DNA of 64,000 bases, taken from NCBI RefSeq assembly GCF_035943795.1, contig NZ_DASZBY010000085.1, forward strand, positions 27,385 to 91,384, in the 5' to 3' direction. The notes under the pieces are model-generated. The model was not told the DNA's origin and did not search any database. It was given only the letters and a program-made list of their open reading frames with translations. This DNA is from Aliidongia sp035943795. Lineage in GTDB: Bacteria > Pseudomonadota > Alphaproteobacteria > ATCC43930 > CGMCC-115725. A program made the position numbers and the translations under genes. How positions within the stretch are numbered: position 1 is the first letter of the stretch; each line of letters opens with the position of its first letter. Of the stretch, positions 45,821 through 53,672 are shown piece after piece.

Positions 45821-45934
45821 GCCGCATCAAACCATCGAAACTCGCGGATTGGCAACGGTGATGGGGCCATGAACGCGGCCGAACCGCGCGCGCCCTAGGT
45901 AGAATGACCTTCGTCACCAGCGCGAGGCTTCCCG

Positions 45935-47068
45935 ATGTTGCTCAATTCCGGCCGTTCCGCCTATCGATCCGCCGACCGCGAACTGATCGGCGGCGGCCAT
46001 GCCGCCGCGGTGCGGGCGCTGCTGGGGTTCTGCCCGGCCTCCGGCGCCACGCCGCTGCTGGCGCTGCCCGACCTGGCGGCGGCGCTGGGCGTGGCCCATG
46101 TCGCGATCAAGGCGGAATGGAGCCGGATGGGGCTGACCAGCTTCAAGGCGCTGGGCGGCGGTTATGCGGTTGCGCGGCTGATCCAGGCGCGCGCGTCGGC
46201 GGCGCTGGGCCGCCCGGCAACACCGGAGGAGCTGCGCTCGCCCCGGGTCCAGGCGATCGCGCGCGCCATCACGGTCGCGTGCGCCAGCGCCGGCAACCAT
46301 GGCCTGTCGGTCGCGGCCGCCGCCCGCGTATTCGGCGCCCAGGCCGTCGTGTACCTGAGCCTGGGCGTACCGGAGCGTTTCGCCGCCGCCCTGCGCGCCA
46401 AGGGCGCCACGGTGGTGCGCGAGGGCGCCAGCTACGAGGGCAGCATGGCCGCGGCGACGGCGGCAGCGGCCCGGCACGGCTGGGACCTGGTGTCCGACAG
46501 TTCCTGGCCCGGCTATACCCAGGTCCCGCTCGACGTGATGCGCGGCTACACCCCATTGATCGAAGAGGCGGCCGAGGCCCTGGAGATGACCGGCGGCCCG
46601 GCGAGCCATGTCTTCGTCCAGGCGGGAGTCGGCGGGCTCGCGGCTGCGGCTGCCGGCCTGCTGCGCGATCGCTGGGGCGAGGATTTCACCTTCGTCGTCG
46701 TCGAGCCGGACGGGGCGCCCTGCCTGCTGGAAAGCGCCCGCGCCGGCCGGCCGGTCCGCATTACCGGCGCGCCAACCAGCCTCGGGCGGCTCGATTGCAA
46801 GGAGCCGTCCCTGCTCGCCCTTCACCTGCTGGACCATCTGGCCGACGGCTTCGTGACCGTGTCGGATGCGGCGGCCGAAGCGGCGGCATCGCGCCTCGCC
46901 ACCCTCGGCGCCCCCGTCTCGCCGTGCGGTGCGACCGGCGCCGCCGGCCTGATCGCGGCCTGCGCCGACCCGGCCTGGCGCCGGGCCCTTGCCCTCGATC
47001 CCCGCGCCCGCGTGCTGCTGATCGGCACCGAGGCGGCGGAAACGCTCACGCCCGGAGACATGCCATGA
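45935..47068 (+). CDS. PLP-dependent ammonia-lyase, diaminopropionate ammonia-lyase-like
   Basis: A 377-residue fold-type II PLP enzyme. The block TPLLALPDLAAALGVAHVAI then KAEWSRMGLTSFKALGGGYA places the PLP Lys at 71; ACASAGNHGLSVAAAARVFG is the phosphate-side motif, VFVQAGVGGLAAAAAG the glycine loop, and GATGAAGLIAAC closes the active site. This layout is close to diaminopropionate ammonia-lyase (and threonine-deaminase-like enzymes), which release pyruvate and ammonia. The match is strong at family level, moderate for substrate. GAGG lies before the ATG. It overlaps the following GST gene by ATGA and is divergent from an Lrp-type regulator. Confidence 0.85.
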   Translation: MLLNSGRSAYRSADRELIGGGHAAAVRALLGFCPASGATPLLALPDLAAALGVAHVAIKAEWSRMGLTSFKALGGGYAVARLIQARASAALGRPATPEELRSPRVQAIARAITVACASAGNHGLSVAAAARVFGAQAVVYLSLGVPERFAAALRAKGATVVREGASYEGSMAAATAAAARHGWDLVSDSSWPGYTQVPLDVMRGYTPLIEEAAEALEMTGGPASHVFVQAGVGGLAAAAAGLLRDRWGEDFTFVVVEPDGAPCLLESARAGRPVRITGAPTSLGRLDCKEPSLLALHLLDHLADGFVTVSDAAAEAAASRLATLGAPVSPCGATGAAGLIAACADPAWRRALALDPRARVLLIGTEAAETLTPGDMP

Positions 47069-47688
47069 AACTGTACTACCAGACCCATTCGCCCTATGCC
47101 CGCAAGGTGCTGGTGCTGGCCCACGAGGCCGGCCTCGCCGACCGGCTGCAGGTCGTGCATCACGAGACCAGCCCGACCCAGCGCAACGACGAGGTGTTCG
47201 CGGTCAACCCGCTGGGCAAGGTGCCGGTGCTCGTGCTCGACGACGGGCTGGTGCTGTTCGATTCCAACGTGATCTGCGAATACCTGGACGGGCTGCACGA
47301 CGGCCCGACCTTGATCCCGCCCGCCGGCCCGGCGCGGTTCCTCAGCCTGCGGCTCCAGGCGCTGGCCCAGGGCCTGTGCGACGCCGGCATCGCCGTGCGC
47401 CACGATACGGTGCGCCGGCCCGAGCCCTATCGCTATCCGGCGATGCGCGACGGCCAGACCGCGAAGCTGATCGCCTCCTACGATTTCCTCGAGCGGGAAG
47501 AAGCGCTGCTCGACGCCCCCGGTGTGTGCGTCGGCCGGATCGCGCTCGCCACGGCGCTGAGCTGGCTCGATTTCCGCGAGTTGCCGGCGTTCGAGCCGGG
47601 GCGCCCGCGCCTCGCCGCCTTCTATCGCGCCTTCACCGATCGCCCCGCCATGCGGGCGACGCCGCTCACCGGCGAAACATTGGACTGA
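47065..47688 (+). CDS. Glutathione S-transferase family protein
   Basis: A 207-residue GST: thioredoxin-like N-terminal domain (KLYYQTHSPYARKVLVLAHE, then NPLGKVPVLVLDDGLVLFDS, NVICEYLDGL) with a Ser near residue 9 as likely thiol activator, and an all-helical C-terminal domain (FLSLRLQALAQGLCDAGIAV, ALATALSWLDFREL). The FDSNVICEYLD glutathione-binding stretch is intact. Coupled to the ammonia-lyase gene, so it may handle a reactive product of that pathway or act as an isomerase; not resolvable from sequence. Confidence 0.93.
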   Translation: MKLYYQTHSPYARKVLVLAHEAGLADRLQVVHHETSPTQRNDEVFAVNPLGKVPVLVLDDGLVLFDSNVICEYLDGLHDGPTLIPPAGPARFLSLRLQALAQGLCDAGIAVRHDTVRRPEPYRYPAMRDGQTAKLIASYDFLEREEALLDAPGVCVGRIALATALSWLDFRELPAFEPGRPRLAAFYRAFTDRPAMRATPLTGETLD

Positions 47689-47699
47689 CGGAGCCCCCC

Positions 47700-48059
47700 A
47701 TGATCGATCACCTGGAACTGCAGACCCGCGACGTTGACGCCAGCATCCGCTTCTATGGCGACGTGCTGGCCCCGCTCGGCTATTCGCTCAAGGTCGACGG
47801 CCCGGCCAAGGGCTATGGCGACGGCACCAGCCTCGACCTGTTCTTCGTCGCGGGCGAGCCATCGACCCACGTCCATTTCGCGTTCGGGGCCTCCAGCCGC
47901 GCGCTGGTCGACCGGGTCTACGAGGTCGCCCGCGCCGCCGGCCATCCGCTCGACCGGGCGCCGGCGCTCGCCCCGCGCGTCCATCCGAACTATTACGCAG
48001 GCTATCTGCGCGATCCGGACGGACGGCTGGTCGAGTTCGTCTGTCATCAGGCGGGGTGA
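47700..48059 (+). CDS. VOC family protein (glyoxalase/bleomycin-resistance fold)
   Basis: A 119-residue single VOC-fold protein: IDHLELQTRDVDASIRFYGD, VLAPLGYSLKVDGPAKGYGD, HVHFAFGASSRALVDRVYEV and NYYAGYLRDPDGRLVEFVCH. Metal ligands of the usual His/Glu type (H near the start, H in HVHFAF, E in VEFVCH) are plausible. VOC proteins isomerise, cleave or bind small molecules; the substrate is not evident. It ends the operon with the ammonia-lyase and GST genes, 11 bases after the GST stop, and faces the MFS gene convergently. Confidence 0.92.
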   Translation: MIDHLELQTRDVDASIRFYGDVLAPLGYSLKVDGPAKGYGDGTSLDLFFVAGEPSTHVHFAFGASSRALVDRVYEVARAAGHPLDRAPALAPRVHPNYYAGYLRDPDGRLVEFVCHQAG

Positions 48060-48068
48060 GGCGCTGCC

Positions 48069-49343
48069 TCAGACCGCCGCCACCACGCTGCGCACCACCG
48101 CCTCGCGCGGCTCCTTGACCAGGAACGCGACCGAGACGGCGCCCAGCACGGCGATGCCACCGGTCAGCGCGAAGGCGCTGGTGAAGGTGCCGGTCCATTG
48201 CACCAGGTAGCCGGTCACGGCCGGCGCCACGATGCCGGCCAGGTTGGCGATCAGGTGGACGAAGCCGCTGACGCCGCCAACCCGCGCATCTTCGACCGTA
48301 TCGAGGATGATCGCCCAATAGGTGCTGGCGGTCAGGTACATGAAGAACACCGTGACCGCCATCAGCGCCACCGCCGGCACCACGCCTTCGACCATGCCGG
48401 CGAGCGCCACGCTGGCCGCGGCGATCAGCAGGCTGCAGACCAGCACCAGCTTGCGGGCGAACAGCGCATTGCCGGTGCGGCGGAAGATCGCGTCGCACAC
48501 GAAGCCGCTGGACGCGAGCCCGACGAACCCCACCAGCCAGGGGATGGCGTTGACCACGCCCATCTTCTGGATCGACAGGTGCTGCGCCATGGTCAGGTAG
48601 GACGGGAACCAGGACAGGAAGAAATACAGGATGTAGGCATAGCCGAAGAAGGCGAAGGCGGTCGCCAGGATGGCCGGGCGCCGCAGGTAGGTGCCGAGCG
48701 GCAGGGCGGCCGCCGAGGGCTTCGCGGCGTCGGCGCGGGCAAGATCGAGGCGGTCGGCGTCGGCCAGCCAGCGATGCTCGCGCGGCCGGTCGGTCGCGAG
48801 CCACACCCAGCCCACGGTCCAGACGATGCCGATCGCCGCGATCGCGACGAAGGACAGGCGCCAGCCGACCGAGACGGCGAGCAGGCCCACCACCGGGCCG
48901 GCCAGAGCCGCGCCCAGCGGCTGGCCCGCATTGGCCATGCCGACGGCACTCGCCTGCTCGCGCCGGGGAAACCAGTTGCTGACCAGCTTGTTCGCGGTCG
49001 AGCTGAACGGCCCCTCGCCCATGCCGAACACCACGCGCACGACCAACAGCGAGAACAGCCCGGCCGTGACCGCGGTCAGCCCGCAGAAGATCGACCAGAC
49101 CGTCATGGCGAGCGTGAACACGTTCTTCGGACCGATCTTGTCCGACGCCAGCCCGCCGACGAAGCAGAACAGCGCGTAGCCGATGAAGAAGCTGGAAAAC
49201 ACGATGCCCAACTGCGACGGGTCGAGCGCCATGTCCTTGGCGATCAGCGGTGCCGCGATCGACAGCGCGGCGCGGTCGAGATAGCTGATGGCGCCGCCGA
49301 CGAACAGCAGCGCGATGATGAACCAACGCAGGCGTGCGAACAT
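48069..49343 (-). CDS. MFS transporter (anion/sugar-acid symporter type)
   Basis: A 424-residue 12-helix major facilitator protein. It starts RLRWFIIALLFVGGAISYLD and RAALSIAAPLIAKDMALD, the opening typical of the ACS group (hexuronate, galactonate, phthalate-type acids), and has FVGGLASDKIGPKNVFTLAM as the A-like motif between helices 2 and 3. The AAVSV C terminus is short. Located 72 bases downstream of a phytanoyl-CoA dioxygenase-like gene on the same strand, so the two should be co-transcribed; uptake of the hydroxylase's substrate or efflux of its product is plausible. Confidence 0.9.
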   Translation of the reverse strand: MFARLRWFIIALLFVGGAISYLDRAALSIAAPLIAKDMALDPSQLGIVFSSFFIGYALFCFVGGLASDKIGPKNVFTLAMTVWSIFCGLTAVTAGLFSLLVVRVVFGMGEGPFSSTANKLVSNWFPRREQASAVGMANAGQPLGAALAGPVVGLLAVSVGWRLSFVAIAAIGIVWTVGWVWLATDRPREHRWLADADRLDLARADAAKPSAAALPLGTYLRRPAILATAFAFFGYAYILYFFLSWFPSYLTMAQHLSIQKMGVVNAIPWLVGFVGLASSGFVCDAIFRRTGNALFARKLVLVCSLLIAAASVALAGMVEGVVPAVALMAVTVFFMYLTASTYWAIILDTVEDARVGGVSGFVHLIANLAGIVAPAVTGYLVQWTGTFTSAFALTGGIAVLGAVSVAFLVKEPREAVVRSVVAAV

Positions 49344-49415
49344 GGCGTACCTCCCGATGCCGGCTCTTGGGGCCGGTCGCTTTTGGAACCGTTCGTCGTG
49401 CTTCGGCAGCGCCTC

Positions 49416-50243
49416 TTACGCCGCGGCGGTCCTGCCGGTGTCGCGCATCAGGATCTGCTGATGGTCGCCGGTAATCTTGGCGTGGAAGGCGCGCGCGGCC
49501 TCGGAGAAGTCGGCGTCGGGCGGCTGCTCCGGTTCGAAATTGCGGAACTCGTCCACGCCGCGCACCAGCGTCGCGCTGTCGTGGGATCCGACCACCTGGC
49601 GGACATAGGTCGGCAGGTAGCGGATGGCGAAGCCGATGCGCCGCTTGCCTGAAGGGTTCGGGTCGGAGCCGTGGATCAGCCGCACGTGATGCAGCGACAT
49701 CTCGCCCGGCTGCAGTTCCAGCATGTGCGCACTCGCCTCGTCGACCGAGACCGCGATCTCCTGGCCGCGCGACAGCAAGTTGCCCTCGGCGAAGGTGTCG
49801 CGATGAGGAATCTGGTCCAGCATGTGGCTGCGGGGGATGACGCGCATCGCGCCGTTCTCCGCCGTGCTCTCGCTGAGCGCCACCCACGCGGTCACGATGT
49901 CGGCCGGATCGAGCCCCCAATAGGTCGAATCCTGGTGCCAGGACACGAAGCCCGGGTCATGCGCCTCCTTGGTGAAGAACGACGAACCCCAGACCAGCAG
50001 GTTGGGACCGAGAATGTCCTCGACTGCATCGAGGATGCCGGGATGGCGGATCAACCGGTCGAGCCAGGTAAACAGCAGATGGCTCTTGTGGCGCATCGGG
50101 CCTTTCAGCAGCCCGTGCCGGGCCTCGTGGGCCTCCAGTTCGCGCCGCAGCGTGCCGGCCTCTTCCGTCGAAATCGCCCGGATCGGGGCCCGGAAACCGT
50201 GCGCGCGGTAGTGATCGACCGCCTCCGTCGTCAGCTTTTTCAT
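49416..50243 (-). CDS. Phytanoyl-CoA dioxygenase family (Fe(II)/2-oxoglutarate) enzyme
   Basis: A 275-residue PhyH-family hydroxylase: the facial-triad motif VSWHQDSTYWG (His103, Asp105), WVALSESTAENGAMRVIPRS, the second His in HHVRLIHGSDPNPSGKRRIG (His191) and the Arg that binds 2-oxoglutarate after it. Members hydroxylate unactivated carbons on varied substrates; this one lacks a signal peptide, so it is cytoplasmic. ATG 50243 follows GGAGGAAAT. It is divergent from an IclR regulator and upstream of an MFS transporter gene; together they look like a small catabolic or modification unit. Confidence 0.92.
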   Translation of the reverse strand: MKKLTTEAVDHYRAHGFRAPIRAISTEEAGTLRRELEAHEARHGLLKGPMRHKSHLLFTWLDRLIRHPGILDAVEDILGPNLLVWGSSFFTKEAHDPGFVSWHQDSTYWGLDPADIVTAWVALSESTAENGAMRVIPRSHMLDQIPHRDTFAEGNLLSRGQEIAVSVDEASAHMLELQPGEMSLHHVRLIHGSDPNPSGKRRIGFAIRYLPTYVRQVVGSHDSATLVRGVDEFRNFEPEQPPDADFSEAARAFHAKITGDHQQILMRDTGRTAAA

Positions 50244-50303
50244 AGGGATTTCCTCCACGATGCCGCATATTTCAGGCAGTTCGACTTTCTTATGTGTCGA
50301 TAC

Positions 50304-50321
50304 GATTTCAAGTGTGGAATC
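50304..50321. promoter_or_regulatory. Imperfect inverted repeat upstream of IclR gene
   Basis: GATTTC-AAGTGT-GGAATC is symmetric at five of six positions around a 6-base spacer and lies in the IclR/PhyH divergent region, a location typical for IclR-family operators. The match is short and imperfect. Confidence 0.25.
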
Positions 50322-50323
50322 TT

Positions 50324-51139
50324 ATGAAGATCCCTGTCAACGCCGACGAAAGAACCATGCCGGTTGAGGACGATGCCGCAGACGCGTTGCGTCGCCCGGG
50401 CGCGCCGGCGCTGGAAAAGGGCCTGGACCTGCTGGAGGCACTGGCGGCCGAGCCCAACGGCATCTCGCAGAAGAACCTGGCGGCCAAGGTCGGACGCTCC
50501 GTCGGCGAGATCTTCCGCATGCTGGGCGCCCTGGAGCAGCGGGGCTATGTCGGGCGCGATCCCAAGACCGGCGAGTACGGCTTGTCGCTGCGCCTGTTCC
50601 AACTCGCGACCCAGCATCCGCCGGCGCGCCGCCTGCAGCAGGCGGCCCTGCCGGTCATGGAGGAACTGGCGGCCGCGGTCGGCCTGTCGTGCCATCTCAG
50701 CATGCTGAGCGGCCCGCATTTCCTGACCGTGGCCCAGGCCGAGTCCGATCGGCAGATGGGCTGGTCGGTCAAGCTCGGCGCCCTGTTCCCTTTCACCATG
50801 CCCTATGTCTCGGCGCGCGTGCTGGCCGCGTTTCAGCACCGGCGGCGCGACGAGGTCATGGCGCTGCTGGCGCGCGAGAGCGGGCTGGCCGTCGACGCGA
50901 TCCGCCCACGCCTCGACGCCATCCGGACCGCCGGCTACGACCTGTCGCCGAGCGAGATGGTGACCGGCCTGGTCGACATGAGCTGTCCGGTGCAGGACCA
51001 TTCCGGCCAGGTACTGGCGGCGCTGACCCTGCCCTTCCTGCCCCAGCGCGACCAGGACAAGGACCCGGCCCCCACGCTCGCGCGGCTGCGCGCCGCCGCC
51101 GCGGACATCTCCGAAAAGATCGGTGCCGCAACAGCGTGA
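50324..51139 (+). CDS. IclR family transcriptional regulator
   Basis: A 271-residue regulator with the IclR layout: winged HTH (APALEKGLDLLEALAAEPNG, ISQKNLAAKVGRSVGEIFRM, LGALEQRGYVGRDPKTGEYG, about residues 30-100) and a GAF-like effector domain beginning LQQAALPVMEELAAAVGLSC, with LGALFPFTMPYVSARVLAAF. It most likely controls the divergent PhyH-MFS pair and responds to their substrate. Start is ATG 50324; GTG 50294 would add ten residues, and ATG 50357 would shorten it; none has a strong ribosome site. Confidence 0.92.
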   Translation: MKIPVNADERTMPVEDDAADALRRPGAPALEKGLDLLEALAAEPNGISQKNLAAKVGRSVGEIFRMLGALEQRGYVGRDPKTGEYGLSLRLFQLATQHPPARRLQQAALPVMEELAAAVGLSCHLSMLSGPHFLTVAQAESDRQMGWSVKLGALFPFTMPYVSARVLAAFQHRRRDEVMALLARESGLAVDAIRPRLDAIRTAGYDLSPSEMVTGLVDMSCPVQDHSGQVLAALTLPFLPQRDQDKDPAPTLARLRAAAADISEKIGAATA

Positions 51140-51208
51140 GACCGTCTTCGATGTTGACTCGATTTTTCATGAAGACGACAATGCAGGGTTGATTTCATTC
51201 TCGCACAA

Positions 51209-51751
51209 ATGGATCGAGCCATGCCCGAACTGCCGGTCGCGGAAGCGCGCGACATCCATCGGAGCAATCCCAATTTCTTTCGAGGGGTGATCGACTTCGG
51301 ACAAGACGACCATACAGTCCAGGCGGCGCTAGCGGGATCTATCTTCAAGAAATTCGCGAATCAGCAATTCGTCAATTGCTTCGACTTCGCCTTCAACAAT
51401 CATCATTCGACCTCGCAGACCAAGCAGCGGATGATCGAATGGGGCCAAAGGAACGCATTCATCCAGCTGCCAGCAGGCCACCAGGCGGGGCACATCGACG
51501 TCTGGGGCGATGGCGATGACAGCCTCGCCCATGCCTGTCGCCTGATCGACGTCATGAATCCTCGGACGGACGATGTCTGGGCATCGGCCATGGGCGCGGG
51601 TCAGGCCATCGTCTCGCACTATCGCCGCTCGTTCGCGGGAGGCGCCTATGGCGCGCAGATCGTATCGTTCGTCAATTTTGCCAATTGGAACGCGGGGTGG
51701 ATGCAGCAAGGCAACAATTTCGTCGGCGACATCGCCCGCTGGGCGAGGTAA
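51209..51751 (+). CDS. Orphan protein of unknown function
   Basis: A 180-residue protein I cannot place in a family. It starts MDRAMPELPVAEARDIHRSN and has NFFRGVIDFGQDDHTVQAAL, FANQQFVNCFDFAFNNHHST, FIQLPAGHQAGHIDVWGDGD, DSLAHACRLIDVMNPRTDDV and AQIVSFVNFANWNAGWMQQG. It is rich in Asn, His, Trp and Phe, has one mid-protein cysteine beside aromatic residues, no signal peptide and no clear membrane helix. Cysteine-peptidase- or amidase-like chemistry (Cys in the NCFDF block, His in AGHIDVW) can be imagined but is not supported. The coding reading and composition look real. It lies 69 bases after the IclR gene, possibly cotranscribed, and 164 bases before the transglutaminase pair. Confidence 0.6.
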   Translation: MDRAMPELPVAEARDIHRSNPNFFRGVIDFGQDDHTVQAALAGSIFKKFANQQFVNCFDFAFNNHHSTSQTKQRMIEWGQRNAFIQLPAGHQAGHIDVWGDGDDSLAHACRLIDVMNPRTDDVWASAMGAGQAIVSHYRRSFAGGAYGAQIVSFVNFANWNAGWMQQGNNFVGDIARWAR

Positions 51752-51915
51752 CCCTGCGACCTCGCACTGCAACATATTTGCCGCATAAAGCCCGGCCCGC
51801 CCGCCTTATTGCATCCTCGGCAACCGCCCCCGTCGAATTCCCGGACCCTTTCGCCCCGCTGGCACCTTAGTATGGGGTCGCCCGAGTGCGCGGCGGAACG
51901 ATGGGAAGAGTGGCA

Positions 51916-52845
51916 ATGAGCATCTTGGACGGGCCTGGGGGCCTCGCGTCGCTACCCCGCCCGGTCGTGGAGCCGAAACGGTTCACCGTGCGGCACGTCA
52001 GTACCTACCGCTATTCAGAGCCGGTCGGGTTCGGCGAGCATCGCATGATGTTCCGGCCGCGCGCGAGCCACGACCTGCGCCTGGTCGCGACCGATCTCGA
52101 GATCACGCCGGCCCCCTCCCGGCTGCATTGGCTGCACGACGTGTTCGACAATTCGGTCGCCGTCGCCAGCTTCGAGGCGGAGGCGGCGGAGCTGCGGTTC
52201 GAAAGCCTGGTGACGCTGGAGCATCTCGAGTCGCCGGCGCCGGACTATGCGCTGGAGCGCTACGCCGCGATCTATCCGTTCGTCTATACCAACGCCGAGG
52301 CCTCGGACCTGGTCAAGGCGCGCAACCGGCACTATCCGGACGAAGACGTCGATGCCTGGGCCTGGTCGTTCTTGCCGCCCGGCGGCTCGACCGGCACCAT
52401 GACGCTGCTGCGCGCCATCACCCAGGCGATCCGGCGCGACTTCACCTACGTCCGCCGCGCCGAGAAGGGCGTCAACCATCCGGCCGAGACCCTGCGCCGC
52501 CGCAGCGGCAGCTGCCGGGATTTCGCGGTACTGATGATAGAGGCGGCGCGGTCGCTGGGCCTCGCGGCCCGTTTCGTCAGCGGCTACATCTTCGTGCCCG
52601 ATTTCGACACGACCCAGGGCGGCGGCGCCACCCACGCCTGGCTGCAGATCTATCTGCCCGGCGCCGGCTGGGTCGATTTCGATCCGACGAACAGCATCGT
52701 CGGCAACCGACATCTGATCCGCGTCGCGGTCGCCTGGGACCATCACCAGGCCCTGCCGCTCTGGGGCACCTGGCACGGCGCGGCCGGTGCGTTCGAGGGG
52801 CTCGACGTCACGGTCAGCGTCACAGAAGAAAGTCCAGGCCGGTGA
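51916..52845 (+). CDS. Transglutaminase-like protein with N-terminal bacterial domain
   Basis: A 309-residue protein. N-terminal bacterial transglutaminase-like domain (FTVRHVSTYRYSEPVGFGEH, HDLRLVATDLEITPAPSR), then a transglutaminase core with all three catalytic residues visible: Cys200 in RSGSCRDFAVLMIEAARSLG, His240 in GGATHAWLQIY and Asp256 in GWVDFDPTNS. Members are cysteine proteases or amidases of unclear substrate, cytoplasmic, often next to a second copy, as here. ATG 51916 (GGAAGAG upstream) was preferred over a GTG and an ATG slightly upstream. It overlaps the next gene by GTGA. Confidence 0.9.
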   Translation: MSILDGPGGLASLPRPVVEPKRFTVRHVSTYRYSEPVGFGEHRMMFRPRASHDLRLVATDLEITPAPSRLHWLHDVFDNSVAVASFEAEAAELRFESLVTLEHLESPAPDYALERYAAIYPFVYTNAEASDLVKARNRHYPDEDVDAWAWSFLPPGGSTGTMTLLRAITQAIRRDFTYVRRAEKGVNHPAETLRRRSGSCRDFAVLMIEAARSLGLAARFVSGYIFVPDFDTTQGGGATHAWLQIYLPGAGWVDFDPTNSIVGNRHLIRVAVAWDHHQALPLWGTWHGAAGAFEGLDVTVSVTEESPGR

Positions 52846-53657
52846 AGCTCCGCGTAGGGTACGCCCTGACCTATGACAGCCCGCAGCCGACGCCGATGAT
52901 GCTGATGCTGAACACGCACTTCTCTCGCGTCGAGGACGTGCTGGTCGCCGACCTGCTGATGACCGATCCACCGGTCGCGATCCGGCACTATCGCGACGGA
53001 TTCGGCAACCTGTGCGCCCGGATCGTGGCACCGCCGGGCCGGATCTCGCTGACCACCACGGCCCTGTTCGAAGTGTCCGACCAGCCCGAAGCCCGCCCGG
53101 CCGAGGGCTGGCAGTCGCCGGTCGAGGACCTGCCAGACGAATGCCTCGTGTTCCTGCTGGGCAGCCGCTATTGCGAAACCGACCTCCTGTCGAACGTCGC
53201 CTGGCAGATGTTCGGAAATTCGGCGCCCGGCGCCGCACGGGTCCAGGCGATCTGCGACTTCGTCTTCGGCCATATCGGCTTCGGTTACCAGTACGCCCGG
53301 CCGACCAAGACCGCCTGGGAGGCCTACCAGGAAGGCCGCGGCGTATGCCGCGACTTCGCCCATCTGGCGGTGGCGCTGTGTCGCGCCATGAACATCCCGG
53401 CGCGCTACTGCACCGGCTACATCAGCGACGTCGGCACGCCCAAGCCCTGGGGCACCATGGATTTCGCCGCCTGGTTCGAGGCCTATGTCGGCGGCACCTG
53501 GCAAACTTTCGACCCGCGCAACAACGTACCGCGCATCGGCCGGGTACTGATGGCCCGCGGGCGCGACGCCGCCGACGTGGCGCTCAGCAACATCTTCGGA
53601 CAAAGCACGCTGGTGAGTTTCGACGTGCGCTGCGAGCCCGAGGATGCTTCTGCGTAG
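52842..53657 (+). CDS. Transglutaminase-like protein, apparent loss of catalytic His
   Basis: A 271-residue partner of the upstream gene. It has LNTHFSRVEDVLVADLLMTD, RYCETDLLSNVAWQMFGNSA, IGFGYQYARPTKTAWEAYQE and the core GRGVCRDFAHLAVALCRAMN (Cys169), ARYCTGYISDVG, MDFAAWFEAYVGGTWQTFDP (Asp224). Where the first copy has His (THAW), this one has Ala209 (FAAW). The fold and Cys/Asp are kept. In this subfamily other residues at that site occur, so catalysis may use another residue or may be lost. The start is GTG 52842 overlapping the first gene's stop. It is convergent with the beta-lactamase-fold gene. Confidence 0.88.
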   Translation: MKLRVGYALTYDSPQPTPMMLMLNTHFSRVEDVLVADLLMTDPPVAIRHYRDGFGNLCARIVAPPGRISLTTTALFEVSDQPEARPAEGWQSPVEDLPDECLVFLLGSRYCETDLLSNVAWQMFGNSAPGAARVQAICDFVFGHIGFGYQYARPTKTAWEAYQEGRGVCRDFAHLAVALCRAMNIPARYCTGYISDVGTPKPWGTMDFAAWFEAYVGGTWQTFDPRNNVPRIGRVLMARGRDAADVALSNIFGQSTLVSFDVRCEPEDASA

Positions 53658-53672
53658 CCGGGGTCGCCCTCT

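Noticed and set aside
47788..49920. Minus-strand frame of 710 codons
   Set aside because: Overlaps VOC, MFS and dioxygenase genes out of frame; composition is a GC shadow.
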